In this document: piece by piece, positions 46,755 to 55,724 of the stretch
Position numbering within the stretch: the first letter of the stretch is position 1
Layout: every line of letters starts with the position of its first letter
NCBI GenBank assembly: GCA_049322715.1
Contig: JBMOQP010000011.1
Location: 74,836-138,835 of the forward strand
DNA from: Thiofaba sp049322715
GTDB lineage: Bacteria; Pseudomonadota; Gammaproteobacteria; Halothiobacillales; Halothiobacillaceae
Direction of reading: 5' to 3'
Length of the DNA: 64,000 nucleotides
The notes under the pieces: model-generated
Databases searched by the model: none
The model's input: the letters and a program-made list of their open reading frames with translations, nothing else
What the model was told of the DNA's origin: nothing
Program-made: the position numbers and the translations under genes

Positions 46755-47302
46755 TGCATGGCGTCCAGCTTGGGGAACTGCCGGTCGATGCCGCTGCCGG
46801 TGAAGTGCCCGACCCAGCCCTCCGGGGTGGTGAAGAAGCGGATGCACTTGAAGCTCGGGCGCTCGCCCATGTCGAACCAGTGGGTCACCCCGGACGGCAC
46901 GGAGATCAGGTCACCCTGGGTGCAGAGCATGGCGTAGACCTTCCCGGCGGCGTGCAGGTAGAACATGCCCTGGCCATCGACGAAGAAGCGCACCTCGAAG
47001 TCGTCGTGGGTGTGCTCGCTGAGGAACTTGGCGCGGAACTCGTCCTTCCGCGGATGATCCGGACGCAGGCTGACCACGTCCACGGACTGGAAACCGTACT
47101 CCCGGTTCAGGCGCTCGACGTCGTCGCGGTAGGCCGCGAGCACGGCCTCCTGGCCGGCATCGGCGGCCAGCGGCTGGCTGGCCTCCCATTGCTCGAATCG
47201 TACGTCGATCGCGGCCAGTTCGCGCGCGATGGCGGCGGGATCGACATGGATGGCGACCGGCGCCTCGGGATGGCTTTCATCATAGATACGCAGTTCGGAC
47301 AT
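46751..47302 (-). CDS. mtnD: Acireductone dioxygenase
   Basis: The start at 47302 (MSELRIYDESHPEAPVAI) overlaps the mtnB stop (TGATG). The 183-residue cupin has the metal ligands in HTHDDFEVRFFVDG and VPSGVTHWFDMG. With Fe2+ it yields the keto-acid precursor of methionine; with Ni2+ an off-pathway product. Coupled in the mtnBDC operon. Confidence 0.96.
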   Translation of the reverse strand: MSELRIYDESHPEAPVAIHVDPAAIARELAAIDVRFEQWEASQPLAADAGQEAVLAAYRDDVERLNREYGFQSVDVVSLRPDHPRKDEFRAKFLSEHTHDDFEVRFFVDGQGMFYLHAAGKVYAMLCTQGDLISVPSGVTHWFDMGERPSFKCIRFFTTPEGWVGHFTGSGIDRQFPKLDAMQ

Positions 47303-48213
47303 CAGCCCACTCTCCTCAGCCACAGCTCGCACTCGAGCATGAATTCAAGCGCCTCGACGTGACGCACCGCATCACTCACCGTCGCGCCCCAGGTATAAAG
47401 CCCGTGCCCCTCGATAAGGTAGCCGACCGGCAGGCCGTGGGCGTCGATCCAGGCATCCACCTCGGCGGCCAGGCGCGGGATGTCCTGGTCGTTGGCGAAC
47501 ACGGGAATGCTCAGGGTCGATTCGTGGCTGGAAACGTGCGGGAAGGCCTTGGCCAGTTCGTAGCCTTCCAGCTCCAGCGCGCCCTGGGTCAGGCGCGAGA
47601 GCACGGTGGCCGGCATGGAATGGGTGTGCAGCACGCAGCCGATGCCCGGATCGCGGGCATAGAGCTGGGTGTGCAGCAGGGTCTCGGCGGACGGGCGCTT
47701 GCCTGCGTCCAGCGAGAAGCCGCTGTCGATCGCCACGCGCAGGAAATCGTCGGTCGTCAGCCGCCCCTTGTGCCGCCCGGACACGGTCAGCAGGGCGCGC
47801 GCCTCGTCCAGGCGGGCGGAAAAGTTGCTGCTGGTGGCCGGCACCCAGCCGCGCGAGAAGAAGAAGCGGCCGGCCTCGACCAAGGCCTCTGCCAGTTCGG
47901 TCTGCATCGTCACCCCCTCCGTCGCCCCGCAACCGAAGCGACAGGCGTTCATCGATAGATAATCGTCATAGGCCTCGCCATCGGCGATCCAGGCCTCCAG
48001 CGCGCCACGGACATCCGGCACATCGGCCTCGTGGAAGAGGCCGTAGCGATGGCGCGGGTCACCCTGTCCGACCGGCTCCAGGGCGGAGGCGCCGGCAAAC
48101 ACGGTGACGGCGGCTGGGCGCCCCGGCCGCGCTGTCAGCGCATCAAAGCCATGGTTCTCGAGAATGGCGCGCAACTGGGCATCGAACGCCTCGCGATCCA
48201 ACGGCTCGGTCAC
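47302..48213 (-). CDS. mtnB: Methylthioribulose-1-phosphate dehydratase MtnB with an N-terminal extension
   Basis: The 303-residue frame ends in a complete class II aldolase-type MtnB (about 200 residues: SNFSARLDE, SGRHKGRL, HTHSMPATVLSRL, EGHGLYTWG). The first 102 residues (MTEPLDREAFDAQLRAILEN to CRFGCGATEGV) match no domain I know and are in frame with it. An internal ATG at 47907 (MQTELAEALVEAGR) has GGAGG eight bases upstream and gives a family-sized 201-residue protein. Either a fusion or an additional upstream product is made. The gene is divergent from thiI (84 bp apart). Confidence 0.9.
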   Translation of the reverse strand: MTEPLDREAFDAQLRAILENHGFDALTARPGRPAAVTVFAGASALEPVGQGDPRHRYGLFHEADVPDVRGALEAWIADGEAYDDYLSMNACRFGCGATEGVTMQTELAEALVEAGRFFFSRGWVPATSSNFSARLDEARALLTVSGRHKGRLTTDDFLRVAIDSGFSLDAGKRPSAETLLHTQLYARDPGIGCVLHTHSMPATVLSRLTQGALELEGYELAKAFPHVSSHESTLSIPVFANDQDIPRLAAEVDAWIDAHGLPVGYLIEGHGLYTWGATVSDAVRHVEALEFMLECELWLRRVG

Positions 48214-48297
48214 GGCCTACCCTCAGTGGAAAACTGGTGGCAAGCCTACCATAGGCCCCGGGTTAGAATGTCCGCCTGATTTGCACCCCGACAGCCC

Positions 48298-49734
48298 ATG
48301 AAATTCATCGTCAAGCTCTTCGCCGAGATCACCATCAAGAGCGACAGCGTGCGCCGCAAGATGGTGCGCCAGCTCTACCACAACCTGCACACCCTGCTGG
48401 ACGAGGACGCGCCGGGCTCGTGGGTCACCCGCCACTGGGACCGGCTGGATGTGGAGCCCGCGCCCGGCCGCGAGGCCGCGATCCGCGCCATCCTCACCCA
48501 GACCCCCGGCATCGCCCACGTGCTGGAAGCCGAGGAGATCGTCTACGACGGCATGGCGGACCTGGTGGAGAAGGTGGCCCCGCATTACGCCGAGGCCATC
48601 GCCGGCAAGCGCTTTCGCTGCAGCACCAAGCGCAGCGGCAGGACCGACTTCACCTCGATCGACTTCGACCGCGCCCTCGGCGCGCGCCTGCTGGAGCTCA
48701 GCCCGACCGCCAGGGTCGACCTGCACCATCCGGAGGTGGTGGTGCGCATGGCCATCCACGGCCCGCAGGCCTGGCGCATCATCGCGCGCCACGAGGGACT
48801 GGGCGGCTACCCGCTGGGTGAGCTCGGTGCCGGGCTGTCGCTGATCTCCGGCGGCTTCGACTCGGGGGTCGCCACCTACCTCGCCCTGCGCCGCGGCCTT
48901 CTGACCCATTTCTGCCTGTTCCGCCTCGGCGGCGAGACCCACATCCGCAGCGTACTGCCACAGGTCTACACCCTCTGGCGGCGCTATGCCCGCTCGCACA
49001 ACCCGCGCCTGGTGATCGTGCCGTTCGAGGGCGTGGTCGAGGCCCTGCAGGCTCACACCGACCCCGGCCTGATGGGCGTGCTGCTCAAGCGGATGATGTT
49101 CAAGGCCGCCGAGCGCGTGGCGCACAAGGCCCGTGCCGAGGCGCTGGTCACCGGCGAGAGCCTGGCCCAAGTCGCGAGCCAGACCCTGACCAACCTAAAT
49201 CGCATCGACAGCGCCATCGACACGCTGGTCATCCGCCCGCTGATCACCATGCACAAGCAGGAGATCATCGCCCAGGCTTCAATGATCGGCCTCGCCCACC
49301 ATGCCGCCTGCACCCCCGAGTACTGCGGCGCGCTGATCGAGCGGCCGCACGCCTCCGCCTCCGCGGGCGCGATCGACAAGGCCGAGGCGGCCTTCCCCTG
49401 GGAGGTGCTCGACCAGGCCCTCGAGGCGGCCGAGGTCCTGCTCGTACGCAACATCCCCGAGCGCGCCACCCGCACCACCAGCATCCCGCAGGTGGATGAT
49501 CCGGGCGACGGTCTGGTCGTCGACCTGCGCGACCCGGCCGAGGCCGCGGGCAATCCCCGCCCCGAGACCGCCCTCGCCCTGCCCTACGCCCAGCTCGACG
49601 AGCGGGTGCACGAGCTGCCGAAGGACCGCAGACTCATGCTCTACTGCACGCGCGGCCTGCTGTCCGCCGTCGCGGGCGAGCGCCTGCGCGAGATGGGCTT
49701 TGACGTGAGCATCTACCGCCCGTCCGGGAGCTAA
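48298..49734 (+). CDS. thiI: ThiI, tRNA 4-thiouridine synthetase / thiazole sulfurtransferase
   Basis: A 478-residue protein with N-terminal ferredoxin-like and THUMP domains (MKFIVKLFAEITIKSDSVRR), a PP-loop ATP site LISGGFDSGVATYLALRRG, and a C-terminal rhodanese domain with the active cysteine in LYCTRGLLS. It activates U8 of tRNA and carries sulfur for thiazole synthesis in some species. Full length with both catalytic modules. Element L10 starts right after the stop codon. Confidence 0.96.
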   Translation: MKFIVKLFAEITIKSDSVRRKMVRQLYHNLHTLLDEDAPGSWVTRHWDRLDVEPAPGREAAIRAILTQTPGIAHVLEAEEIVYDGMADLVEKVAPHYAEAIAGKRFRCSTKRSGRTDFTSIDFDRALGARLLELSPTARVDLHHPEVVVRMAIHGPQAWRIIARHEGLGGYPLGELGAGLSLISGGFDSGVATYLALRRGLLTHFCLFRLGGETHIRSVLPQVYTLWRRYARSHNPRLVIVPFEGVVEALQAHTDPGLMGVLLKRMMFKAAERVAHKARAEALVTGESLAQVASQTLTNLNRIDSAIDTLVIRPLITMHKQEIIAQASMIGLAHHAACTPEYCGALIERPHASASAGAIDKAEAAFPWEVLDQALEAAEVLLVRNIPERATRTTSIPQVDDPGDGLVVDLRDPAEAAGNPRPETALALPYAQLDERVHELPKDRRLMLYCTRGLLSAVAGERLREMGFDVSIYRPSGS

Positions 49735-49971
49735 TAGGTTGTTGAAAAAGGGCTTTCCTGCCCTTTTTTCAACTCGCCTTGTCGCGGTACATGCCAACAT
49801 CGTTGCGTGGAGCAACGATGGAACGCCTTGCGTTCCCCGGAGGGCTGGGCACAGGGATGTGCCCAGCCACGACGGGCTCCGAAGATCAAGCACTTAAAGT
49901 GCTTGATCTTCGTGCAAGCCATCCATGGCTTGCCTTCACAGGCTGTTGAAAAGCGTTTTTCAACAGCCTGC
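49735..49971. repeat. Intergenic hairpin array L10 (thiI to flavoprotein gap)
   Basis: No gene is seen in 49735-50100. The element has ends GGTTGTTGAAAAA (left) and TTTTTCAACAGCC (right), almost the same as GGCCGTTGAAAAA at the end of the IS that interrupts cas9. Stem-loops: 49741-49772 (minus-strand loop AGGAAA), 49798-49820 (CATCGTTGC stem, loop GTGGA), 49844-49867 (GCTGGGC stem, loop AGGGAT), about 49884-49910 (GATCAAGCAC stem), 49914-49933 (minus-strand loop ATGGAT) and 49941-49968. Same internal order as L2. The remainder (49972-50100) is plain sequence. Confidence 0.75.
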
Positions 49972-50100
49972 CAAGCCCGACCATCGCCCGATCGTCCATC
50001 TTCTCCCCAGCGCGTCCCCGACCGAACTCATTGACTATATTCGGGACATCTGCCCCGAATACCGTTCGGGGTTTCCAGGCTGGCTTCCCGGGGAAACGTC

Positions 50101-51528
50101 ATGCGCGGGAAAGAATTCGACCTCTGTGTGATCGGCGGCGGCTCCGGCGGACTGGTGGCCGCCGCGGGCGCGGCCCAGCTCGGCGCCAGGGTGGCCCTGG
50201 TGGAAAAGCATGCGCTCGGCGGCGACTGCCTGTGGTCAGGCTGCGTGCCCAGCAAGGCCCTGCTGCAGTCGGCGAAGGTCGCCCAAACCCAGCGCGAGGC
50301 CGCGCGCTTCGGCCTCCCCCCCTGCGCCCCCGCCATCGACCTGGCCCGGGTCATGGAGCACGTGGACGCCGTCATCCGCGCCATCGAACCACACGACAGC
50401 CCGGAACGCTTCCGCGCCCTGGGGGTGGAGGTGCTCTTCGGCGAGGGTCGTTTCCTTGATGCCCGGCGCTTCCAGCTCGGAGACCGCACGCTGACGGCGA
50501 GCCACTTCCTCCTCGCGACCGGCGCTCGCCCTGCCATCCCCCCCATCCCGGGGCTCGAGGGGATCCCCTACCTCACCTACGAGTCGCTGTTCCGACTGCG
50601 CGAGCCGGTCCCCCGCCTGATCGTCATCGGTGGCGGCCCGATCGGGATCGAGCTGGCCCAGGCCATGCGGCGGCTGGACAGTGAGGTGGACCTGGTTCAC
50701 CGTGACGCCCGGATCCTGCCGCGCGAGGATGCCGAGCTGAGCGACATCGTCGCCGGGCGGCTGCGCCGCGAGGGACTGCGCCTGCACCTGCAGGCCGACA
50801 TCGTGCGGCTGGAAGGCAGGGCCGGAGACATCCGCCTGCGCATCAGGACAGGGGACGATGAGCGCGACCTGCAGGCCAGCCACCTGCTGGTGGCGACCGG
50901 ACGCCAGCCGAACGTGGAGGGGCTGGGGCTGGAAGATGCCGGCGTGGCGGTGGAGAAGGGGCGGGTGCTGACCGATGCCCGGCTGCGCACCACGGCTCCA
51001 GGCATCCATGCCTGCGGCGACGTCACCAGCCCCTGGCAGTTCACCCACATGGCCGAGCACCAAGCTGCCATCGTGCTGCAGGACACCCTCTTCCACCTGC
51101 CCGTCAAAGCGCGCACCGAGAACATCCCCTGGTGCACCTTCTGCGACCCCGAACTGGCGCGGGTTGGTCTGTCGGCCGGCGAGGCCCATGCCCAGGGTAT
51201 CGAACACCGGGTCTACGACCTCCCGCACCGCGACCTTGACCGGGCCCAGACCGACCGGGAAACCGAAGGCCTGACGCGACTCGTCACCGACCCGAGGGGC
51301 CGCCTCCTGGGCGCGGCCATCGCCGGGCCGCATGCGGGGGAACTGATCCACGAATTCGTGCTGGCCCTCGACCGGGGCCTGAAGGTCGCCGACATCGCGC
51401 GGCCCATCCATGTCTACCCGACCCTGGCGCAAGGCAACCGGCGCGTGGCGGAGCTGCGGCGCAAGGCTGCTCTCACCCCTTCGGCGCGGCGCTGGATCCA
51501 GCGCATCTTCCGCCTGCACGGCAACTGA
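50101..51528 (+). CDS. Mercuric reductase/dihydrolipoamide dehydrogenase-like flavoprotein
   Basis: A 475-residue class I pyridine-nucleotide disulfide oxidoreductase. FAD site GGGSGGLVAA near residue 12, redox pair CLWSGC (C43 and C48), NAD(P)H site GGGPIGIELAQAMRR, and a C-terminal dimer domain ending HVYPTLAQGNRRVAE. No N-terminal heavy-metal domain or C-terminal Cys pair of true mercuric reductase. The electron acceptor is unknown. It heads a plus-strand run that includes ArsS- and ArsM-like genes. Confidence 0.88.
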   Translation: MRGKEFDLCVIGGGSGGLVAAAGAAQLGARVALVEKHALGGDCLWSGCVPSKALLQSAKVAQTQREAARFGLPPCAPAIDLARVMEHVDAVIRAIEPHDSPERFRALGVEVLFGEGRFLDARRFQLGDRTLTASHFLLATGARPAIPPIPGLEGIPYLTYESLFRLREPVPRLIVIGGGPIGIELAQAMRRLDSEVDLVHRDARILPREDAELSDIVAGRLRREGLRLHLQADIVRLEGRAGDIRLRIRTGDDERDLQASHLLVATGRQPNVEGLGLEDAGVAVEKGRVLTDARLRTTAPGIHACGDVTSPWQFTHMAEHQAAIVLQDTLFHLPVKARTENIPWCTFCDPELARVGLSAGEAHAQGIEHRVYDLPHRDLDRAQTDRETEGLTRLVTDPRGRLLGAAIAGPHAGELIHEFVLALDRGLKVADIARPIHVYPTLAQGNRRVAELRRKAALTPSARRWIQRIFRLHGN

Positions 51529-51544
51529 CCGGGAGGCGGAACGC

Positions 51545-52279
51545 GTGAACGACATGCCAATGCCGCCGGACTCGATAAGGCCCCGCCCCCGCGTGCCCCG
51601 CCTTCTGCTCCTCTCCCTGTTCACCGGCGGGCTGCTGGCCTTCTTCCTGCTCGGCGGGGACCGCTACCTCAGCCTGGAGGCCCTGCAGGCCAGCCGCGAC
51701 CGGCTGCTCGCCCTCGCCGAAGGGCATTTCTGGGCTTCGATCCTGATCGCCATGCTGCTCTACACCCTCGCGGTGGCGCTGAGCATCCCCGGCGGTCTGG
51801 TGCTCTCGCTGGCCATGGGCCTGGTCTTCGGCCGCTGGCTGGGGACGCTGCTGATCGTCCTGTCCGCCACCGTCGGCGCGACCCTCGTCTTCCTGGCCAC
51901 CCGCTACGTGTTCGGCGAGGCCCTGCGCCAGCGCATGCAGGGCAAGGCGGGACGCATTCTGGAGGGCTTCCGCGAAGATGCCTTCAACTACCTGCTGTTC
52001 CTGCGCCTGGTTCCGCTCTTCCCCTTCTGGCTGGTGAACATCGCCCCCGCCTTCACAGGCGTGGGGCTGCGCACCTACGTGCTCGCCACCTTCATCGGCA
52101 TCATCCCGGGCAGCTTCGTGTTCGCCAACATCGGCGCCTCGCTGGGGCGCATCGCCTCGGCCGAGGACCTGGTCTCCAGGGAGGCCCTGCTAGCCCTATC
52201 CCTGCTCGGTCTGTTCGCACTGCTGCCGGTGGCCGCGAAGGCCTGGAAAGCGAAAAGAACCGGCCGCAAGGCCTCGTGA
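51545..52279 (+). CDS. TVP38/TMEM64 (VTT) family membrane protein
   Basis: A GTG start at 51545 is chosen since GGAGG lies eight bases upstream. The 244-residue protein has five or six hydrophobic segments and the VTT motif GATLVFLATRYVFGE with FLRLVPLFPFWLVNIAPAF. DedA/VTT proteins are linked to membrane lipid flip or proton-driven processes; function here unknown. It sits 16 bp after the flavoprotein and 28 bp before the radical SAM gene. Confidence 0.87.
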   Translation: MNDMPMPPDSIRPRPRVPRLLLLSLFTGGLLAFFLLGGDRYLSLEALQASRDRLLALAEGHFWASILIAMLLYTLAVALSIPGGLVLSLAMGLVFGRWLGTLLIVLSATVGATLVFLATRYVFGEALRQRMQGKAGRILEGFREDAFNYLLFLRLVPLFPFWLVNIAPAFTGVGLRTYVLATFIGIIPGSFVFANIGASLGRIASAEDLVSREALLALSLLGLFALLPVAAKAWKAKRTGRKAS

Positions 52280-52307
52280 ACCACCCCGCGACGACAAGGA
52301 CCAGCCC

Positions 52308-53270
52308 ATGCACGCCACCCTGCCCCTGCTCGAGGCCACTGACTTTCCCGGCCTCCGCCGGGAGCGGCTCACGACGCTGCAGGTCAACCTCGGCTACCTG
52401 TGCAACCAGTCCTGCGCGCACTGCCACGTCAACGCCGGCCCGAAGCGCACCGAACTCATGACGCGCGAGACGGTTGACGAGGTGCTGGCCTTCCTGCGCG
52501 CCGGCGGCGCTGCCAACCTCGACCTGACCGGCGGGGCGCCGGAGATGAACCCGCACTTCCGCGACCTGGTTGGCGAGGCCCGCGCCCTCGGCGTGCACGT
52601 GATGGACCGATGCAACCTCACCATCCTCGAGGAGGAGGGGCAGGAGGGACTGGCCGACTTCCTGGCCGGGCATGAGGTAGAGGTGATCGCATCCCTGCCC
52701 TGTTACCTGGAGGAAAACGTGGACCGCCAGCGCGGCAAGGGGGTGTTCGAGAGGAGCATCCGCGCCCTGAGGCGGTTGAACCGGCTGGGCTACGGGCGGG
52801 AGGGTTCGGGACTGCGATTGAACCTGGTCTACAACCCCCTGGGGCCGTCCCTTCCGCCACCGCAGGATGCACTCGAAGCGGACTACAAGCGGATGCTGGG
52901 CGAGCACCACGGCATCGTCTTCAACCGGCTGTTCACCCTCGCCAACATGCCGATCCAGCGCTTCGGCAGCACGCTGGTCTCCAAGGGGCAGTTCCACGAC
53001 TACATGCGCCTGCTGAAGGAGGCCCACCGCGAGGAGAACCTCGGGCATGTCATGTGCCGCAGCCTGATCAGCGTGGACTGGCAGGGGCATGTCTACGACT
53101 GCGACTTCAACCAGATGCTCGGGTTGCCCATGCATCTCGAGGGCCATCCGCGCCCCCGCCTGCGCGACCTGAGGGGCCGCGACATTGCGGGCAAGCCCAT
53201 CGTGGTCAGGAACCACTGCTTCGGCTGCACCGCCGGACAGGGCAGCAGTTGCGGCGGGGCGCTAGCCTGA
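52308..53270 (+). CDS. arsS: ArsS-like radical SAM/Cys-rich protein
   Basis: A 320-residue radical SAM enzyme. The cluster motif CNQSCAHC (C32, C36, C39) has CX3CX2C spacing, followed by the LDLTGGAPEMNPHF glycine motif. A C-terminal Cys-rich domain reads VMCRSLISVDWQGHVYDCDF and CFGCTAGQGSSCGG. This matches the radical SAM/Cys-rich family containing ArsS, proposed to make arsenosugars from methylated arsenic. It directly precedes the ArsM-like gene (26 bp). Substrate here not proven. Confidence 0.85.
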   Translation: MHATLPLLEATDFPGLRRERLTTLQVNLGYLCNQSCAHCHVNAGPKRTELMTRETVDEVLAFLRAGGAANLDLTGGAPEMNPHFRDLVGEARALGVHVMDRCNLTILEEEGQEGLADFLAGHEVEVIASLPCYLEENVDRQRGKGVFERSIRALRRLNRLGYGREGSGLRLNLVYNPLGPSLPPPQDALEADYKRMLGEHHGIVFNRLFTLANMPIQRFGSTLVSKGQFHDYMRLLKEAHREENLGHVMCRSLISVDWQGHVYDCDFNQMLGLPMHLEGHPRPRLRDLRGRDIAGKPIVVRNHCFGCTAGQGSSCGGALA

Positions 53271-53296
53271 CTTAAGGAACGAGAAGGAGGAACCGC

Positions 53297-54424
53297 ATGA
53301 ACGTCGAACAAGCCGTCAAGGCACGCTACAGCGAAGGCGCCAGGAACGTGCAGGCCGGGCTGTGCTGTCCGGTCGAATACGACCAGGCCCTGCTGGAGCC
53401 CCTGCCGCGCGAGATCCTCGAAAAGGACTACGGCTGCGGCGATCCTTCGCGCCACGTCCGCCCGGGAGACACCGTGCTGGACCTCGGCAGCGGCGGCGGC
53501 AAGATCTGCTACATGGCCGCGCAAATCGTCGGCGCGGGCGGACGGGTCATCGGCGTCGACATGAACGAGAACATGCTGGCCCTGGCCCGACGCCATCAGG
53601 AGGAGATGGCGAAAAGGCTCGGAAGCGACCGCGTGCGCTTCGTCAAGGGACGCCTGCAGGACCTCGCGCTGGACCTCGAGGCCCTCGAGGCCAGGCTCGC
53701 CGGGCAGCCGGTGCGCAGCCTGGCCGACCTCGACGAGCTGGAGGCTTGGAAAAGGGCGATCCGTCGCGAGAATCCCCTGATCGCGGACGCCTCGGTGGAC
53801 CTCGTGATCTCCAACTGCGTGCTCAACCTGGTGGCGGAGGACGAGCGCGCGCAGATGCTGCGTGAGATCCACCGCGTGTTGAGGCCCGGCGGGCGGGTCG
53901 CCATCTCCGACATCGTTGCCGACGAGAAGGTGCCTGGGCACCTGAAGGCCGATCCAGAACTATGGAGCGGGTGCATTTCGGGCGCCTTCACCGAGCAGGG
54001 ATTCATCGATGCCTTCCGCCAGGCGGGGTTCCTCGCCGTGCGCCTGGATGGGTGGAGCGAGCAGCCCTGGCGGGTACAGGAGGGGATCGAGTTCCGCTCG
54101 GTCACCCTCACGGCCGTCAAGGGCGAGGGCACGCCGTGCCTCGACCGGGGCCAGGCAGTGATCTACCGCGGCCCCTATGCCGAGGTGCGCGACGACGAGG
54201 GGCACCTGTTCCCGCGCGGCGAGCGCATGGCGGTGTGCGAACGGACCTTGCGCCTGCTGACCGAGGGCCCCTACCGCGGTGACTTCATCGGCGTCCAGCC
54301 TGCCTCGCCCGGCAAGGGCGTGCCCTGGTGCGCCCCGGCAGGCACGCGGCGGCCCGCCACCGAAACCAAGGGTGCGACGCACCACGGCGCCGGAAAGGGC
54401 GGCTGCGGCCCCGGCTGCTGCTGA
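53297..54424 (+). CDS. arsM: ArsM-like SAM methyltransferase with a Cys-rich tail
   Basis: A 375-residue protein. SAM motif VLDLGSGGGKICYMAAQIVG at about residues 57-76. Cysteines at positions typical of arsenite methyltransferases occur: YGCGDPS (C47), ISNCVLNL and LWSGCISGAF; an additional GLCCP pair lies at C23-C24. After the methyltransferase there is a roughly 100-residue extra domain and a tail GGCGPGCC. ArsM methylates As(III), but the extra region may indicate a different or combined role. RBS GAAGGAGG lies upstream. Confidence 0.85.
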   Translation: MNVEQAVKARYSEGARNVQAGLCCPVEYDQALLEPLPREILEKDYGCGDPSRHVRPGDTVLDLGSGGGKICYMAAQIVGAGGRVIGVDMNENMLALARRHQEEMAKRLGSDRVRFVKGRLQDLALDLEALEARLAGQPVRSLADLDELEAWKRAIRRENPLIADASVDLVISNCVLNLVAEDERAQMLREIHRVLRPGGRVAISDIVADEKVPGHLKADPELWSGCISGAFTEQGFIDAFRQAGFLAVRLDGWSEQPWRVQEGIEFRSVTLTAVKGEGTPCLDRGQAVIYRGPYAEVRDDEGHLFPRGERMAVCERTLRLLTEGPYRGDFIGVQPASPGKGVPWCAPAGTRRPATETKGATHHGAGKGGCGPGCC

Positions 54425-55098
54425 TGCGTCTGTCCATCATCGTGCCGGTGCTGAACGAGGCAGAGGCGCTGGGCTCTACCCTCGCCCGGCTGCAGCCGCT
54501 GCGCCAGTCGGGACACGAGGTGGTCATGGTGGATGGCGGCAGCAGCGACGGCAGTCCCGCCCTGGCCGTCCCCTGGGCCGACCGGGTGCTCGTCGCCCCG
54601 CGCGGCCGGGCACGGCAGATGAACGCCGGGGCTGCCGCGGCCTCGGGTGACATGCTGCTGTTCCTGCACGCCGACACCCTCCTCCCGAACGATGCCGCTC
54701 AACGGGTCCTCGAGGGACTGGTCGCGAGCGGCCGCGGCTGGGGGCGCTTCGACGTGCGCCTCTCCGGCCGCCACCCCCTGCTGCGGGTCGTGGAGCGGCT
54801 GATGAACCTGCGCTCGCGCCTGACCGGCATCGCCACCGGGGACCAGGCCATCTTCGTCAGCCGTACTCTGTTCGAGCAGGTCGGCGGCTTTCCGGACATC
54901 CCGCTGATGGAGGACGTCGCCTTCTCCCGCCGCCTGAAGAGACTCGACAGGCCCCTCTGCCTGCGCGACCGCGTGACCACATCAAGCCGCCGCTGGGAGA
55001 GGCACGGCGTGCTGCGCACCATCCTGCTGATGTGGCGGCTGCGCCTGCTGTACGCCCTCGGCGTGCCGGCCGAACGGCTAGCCGGGCGCTACCGATGA
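54424..55098 (+). CDS. Family 2 glycosyltransferase, rSAM-associated type (TIGR04283-like)
   Basis: Start at 54424 overlaps the arsM stop (TGATG). The 224-residue protein opens MRLSIIVPVLNEAEALGSTL, has the DGGSSDGS nucleotide-sugar motif, FLHADTLLP with the metal-binding D-x-D-type region, and PLMEDVAFSRRLKR. It resembles the TIGR04283 group named for its association with radical SAM clusters. Could transfer a sugar onto the arsenic-containing or lipid product of the neighbouring genes. Confidence 0.85.
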   Translation: MRLSIIVPVLNEAEALGSTLARLQPLRQSGHEVVMVDGGSSDGSPALAVPWADRVLVAPRGRARQMNAGAAAASGDMLLFLHADTLLPNDAAQRVLEGLVASGRGWGRFDVRLSGRHPLLRVVERLMNLRSRLTGIATGDQAIFVSRTLFEQVGGFPDIPLMEDVAFSRRLKRLDRPLCLRDRVTTSSRRWERHGVLRTILLMWRLRLLYALGVPAERLAGRYR

Positions 55099-55724
55099 CG
55101 ACCGTTCTGGTGTTTGCCAAGACCCCCGCCCCCGGCCGGGTCAAGACCCGCCTGTGCCCGCCCCTCTCGCCGGTGCAGGCCGCGGCACTGCACCGGCGGC
55201 TTGTCATCCACACCCTCGAGACCGCCACACTTGCCGGGATCGGGCCGGTGATCCTGTACGGCAGCCCAGACCTCGCGCATCCGTTTTTCCAGCGCTGTGC
55301 CCGGGACTACGGCATCGCCCTCCGCCCCCAGAGCGATGGCGATCTCGGCCGACGCATGTCCTCAGCCCTCGATCAGCATCTTGTGCATGGCGGAGGCGCC
55401 CTGCTGATCGGCTGCGACTGCCCGGCCCTGACCGCAGATGACCTCGTCGCGGCCGAACAAGCCCTGCAGGAAGGCTTCGAGGCGGTCCTCGTGCCCGCCG
55501 AGGACGGGGGATATGCCCTGATCGGCCTGCGCTGTTCGCAACCCGGTCTGTTCACGGGTATCGACTGGGGCAGCCCGACCGTTCTGGAGGCGACCCGCAC
55601 CCGCCTGCGCGACCTCCGTCTGAGCTGGACGGAGCTGCCCACACGCTGGGACGTCGATCGACCGGAGGACCTTGTCCGCCTGTCCCGCGCATACCCGGGA
55701 CTCGCCGTGAACGGGGAAACATGA
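55095..55724 (+). CDS. rSAM-associated transferase (TIGR04282-like)
   Basis: The ATG overlaps the stop of the preceding gene (ATGA). The 209-residue protein starts MTTVLVFAKTPAPGRVKTRL, and has LLIGCDCPALTADDL and VPAEDGGYALIGL, the conserved regions of the TIGR04282 nucleotidyl/glycosyltransferase-like fold. It commonly pairs with TIGR04283 enzymes, as here. Exact reaction unknown. Confidence 0.86.
   Translation: MTTVLVFAKTPAPGRVKTRLCPPLSPVQAAALHRRLVIHTLETATLAGIGPVILYGSPDLAHPFFQRCARDYGIALRPQSDGDLGRRMSSALDQHLVHGGGALLIGCDCPALTADDLVAAEQALQEGFEAVLVPAEDGGYALIGLRCSQPGLFTGIDWGSPTVLEATRTRLRDLRLSWTELPTRWDVDRPEDLVRLSRAYPGLAVNGET

Noticed and set aside
50101..51528. True mercuric reductase (merA)
   Set aside because: No N-terminal metal domain and no C-terminal Cys pair; only the redox CX4C centre is present.
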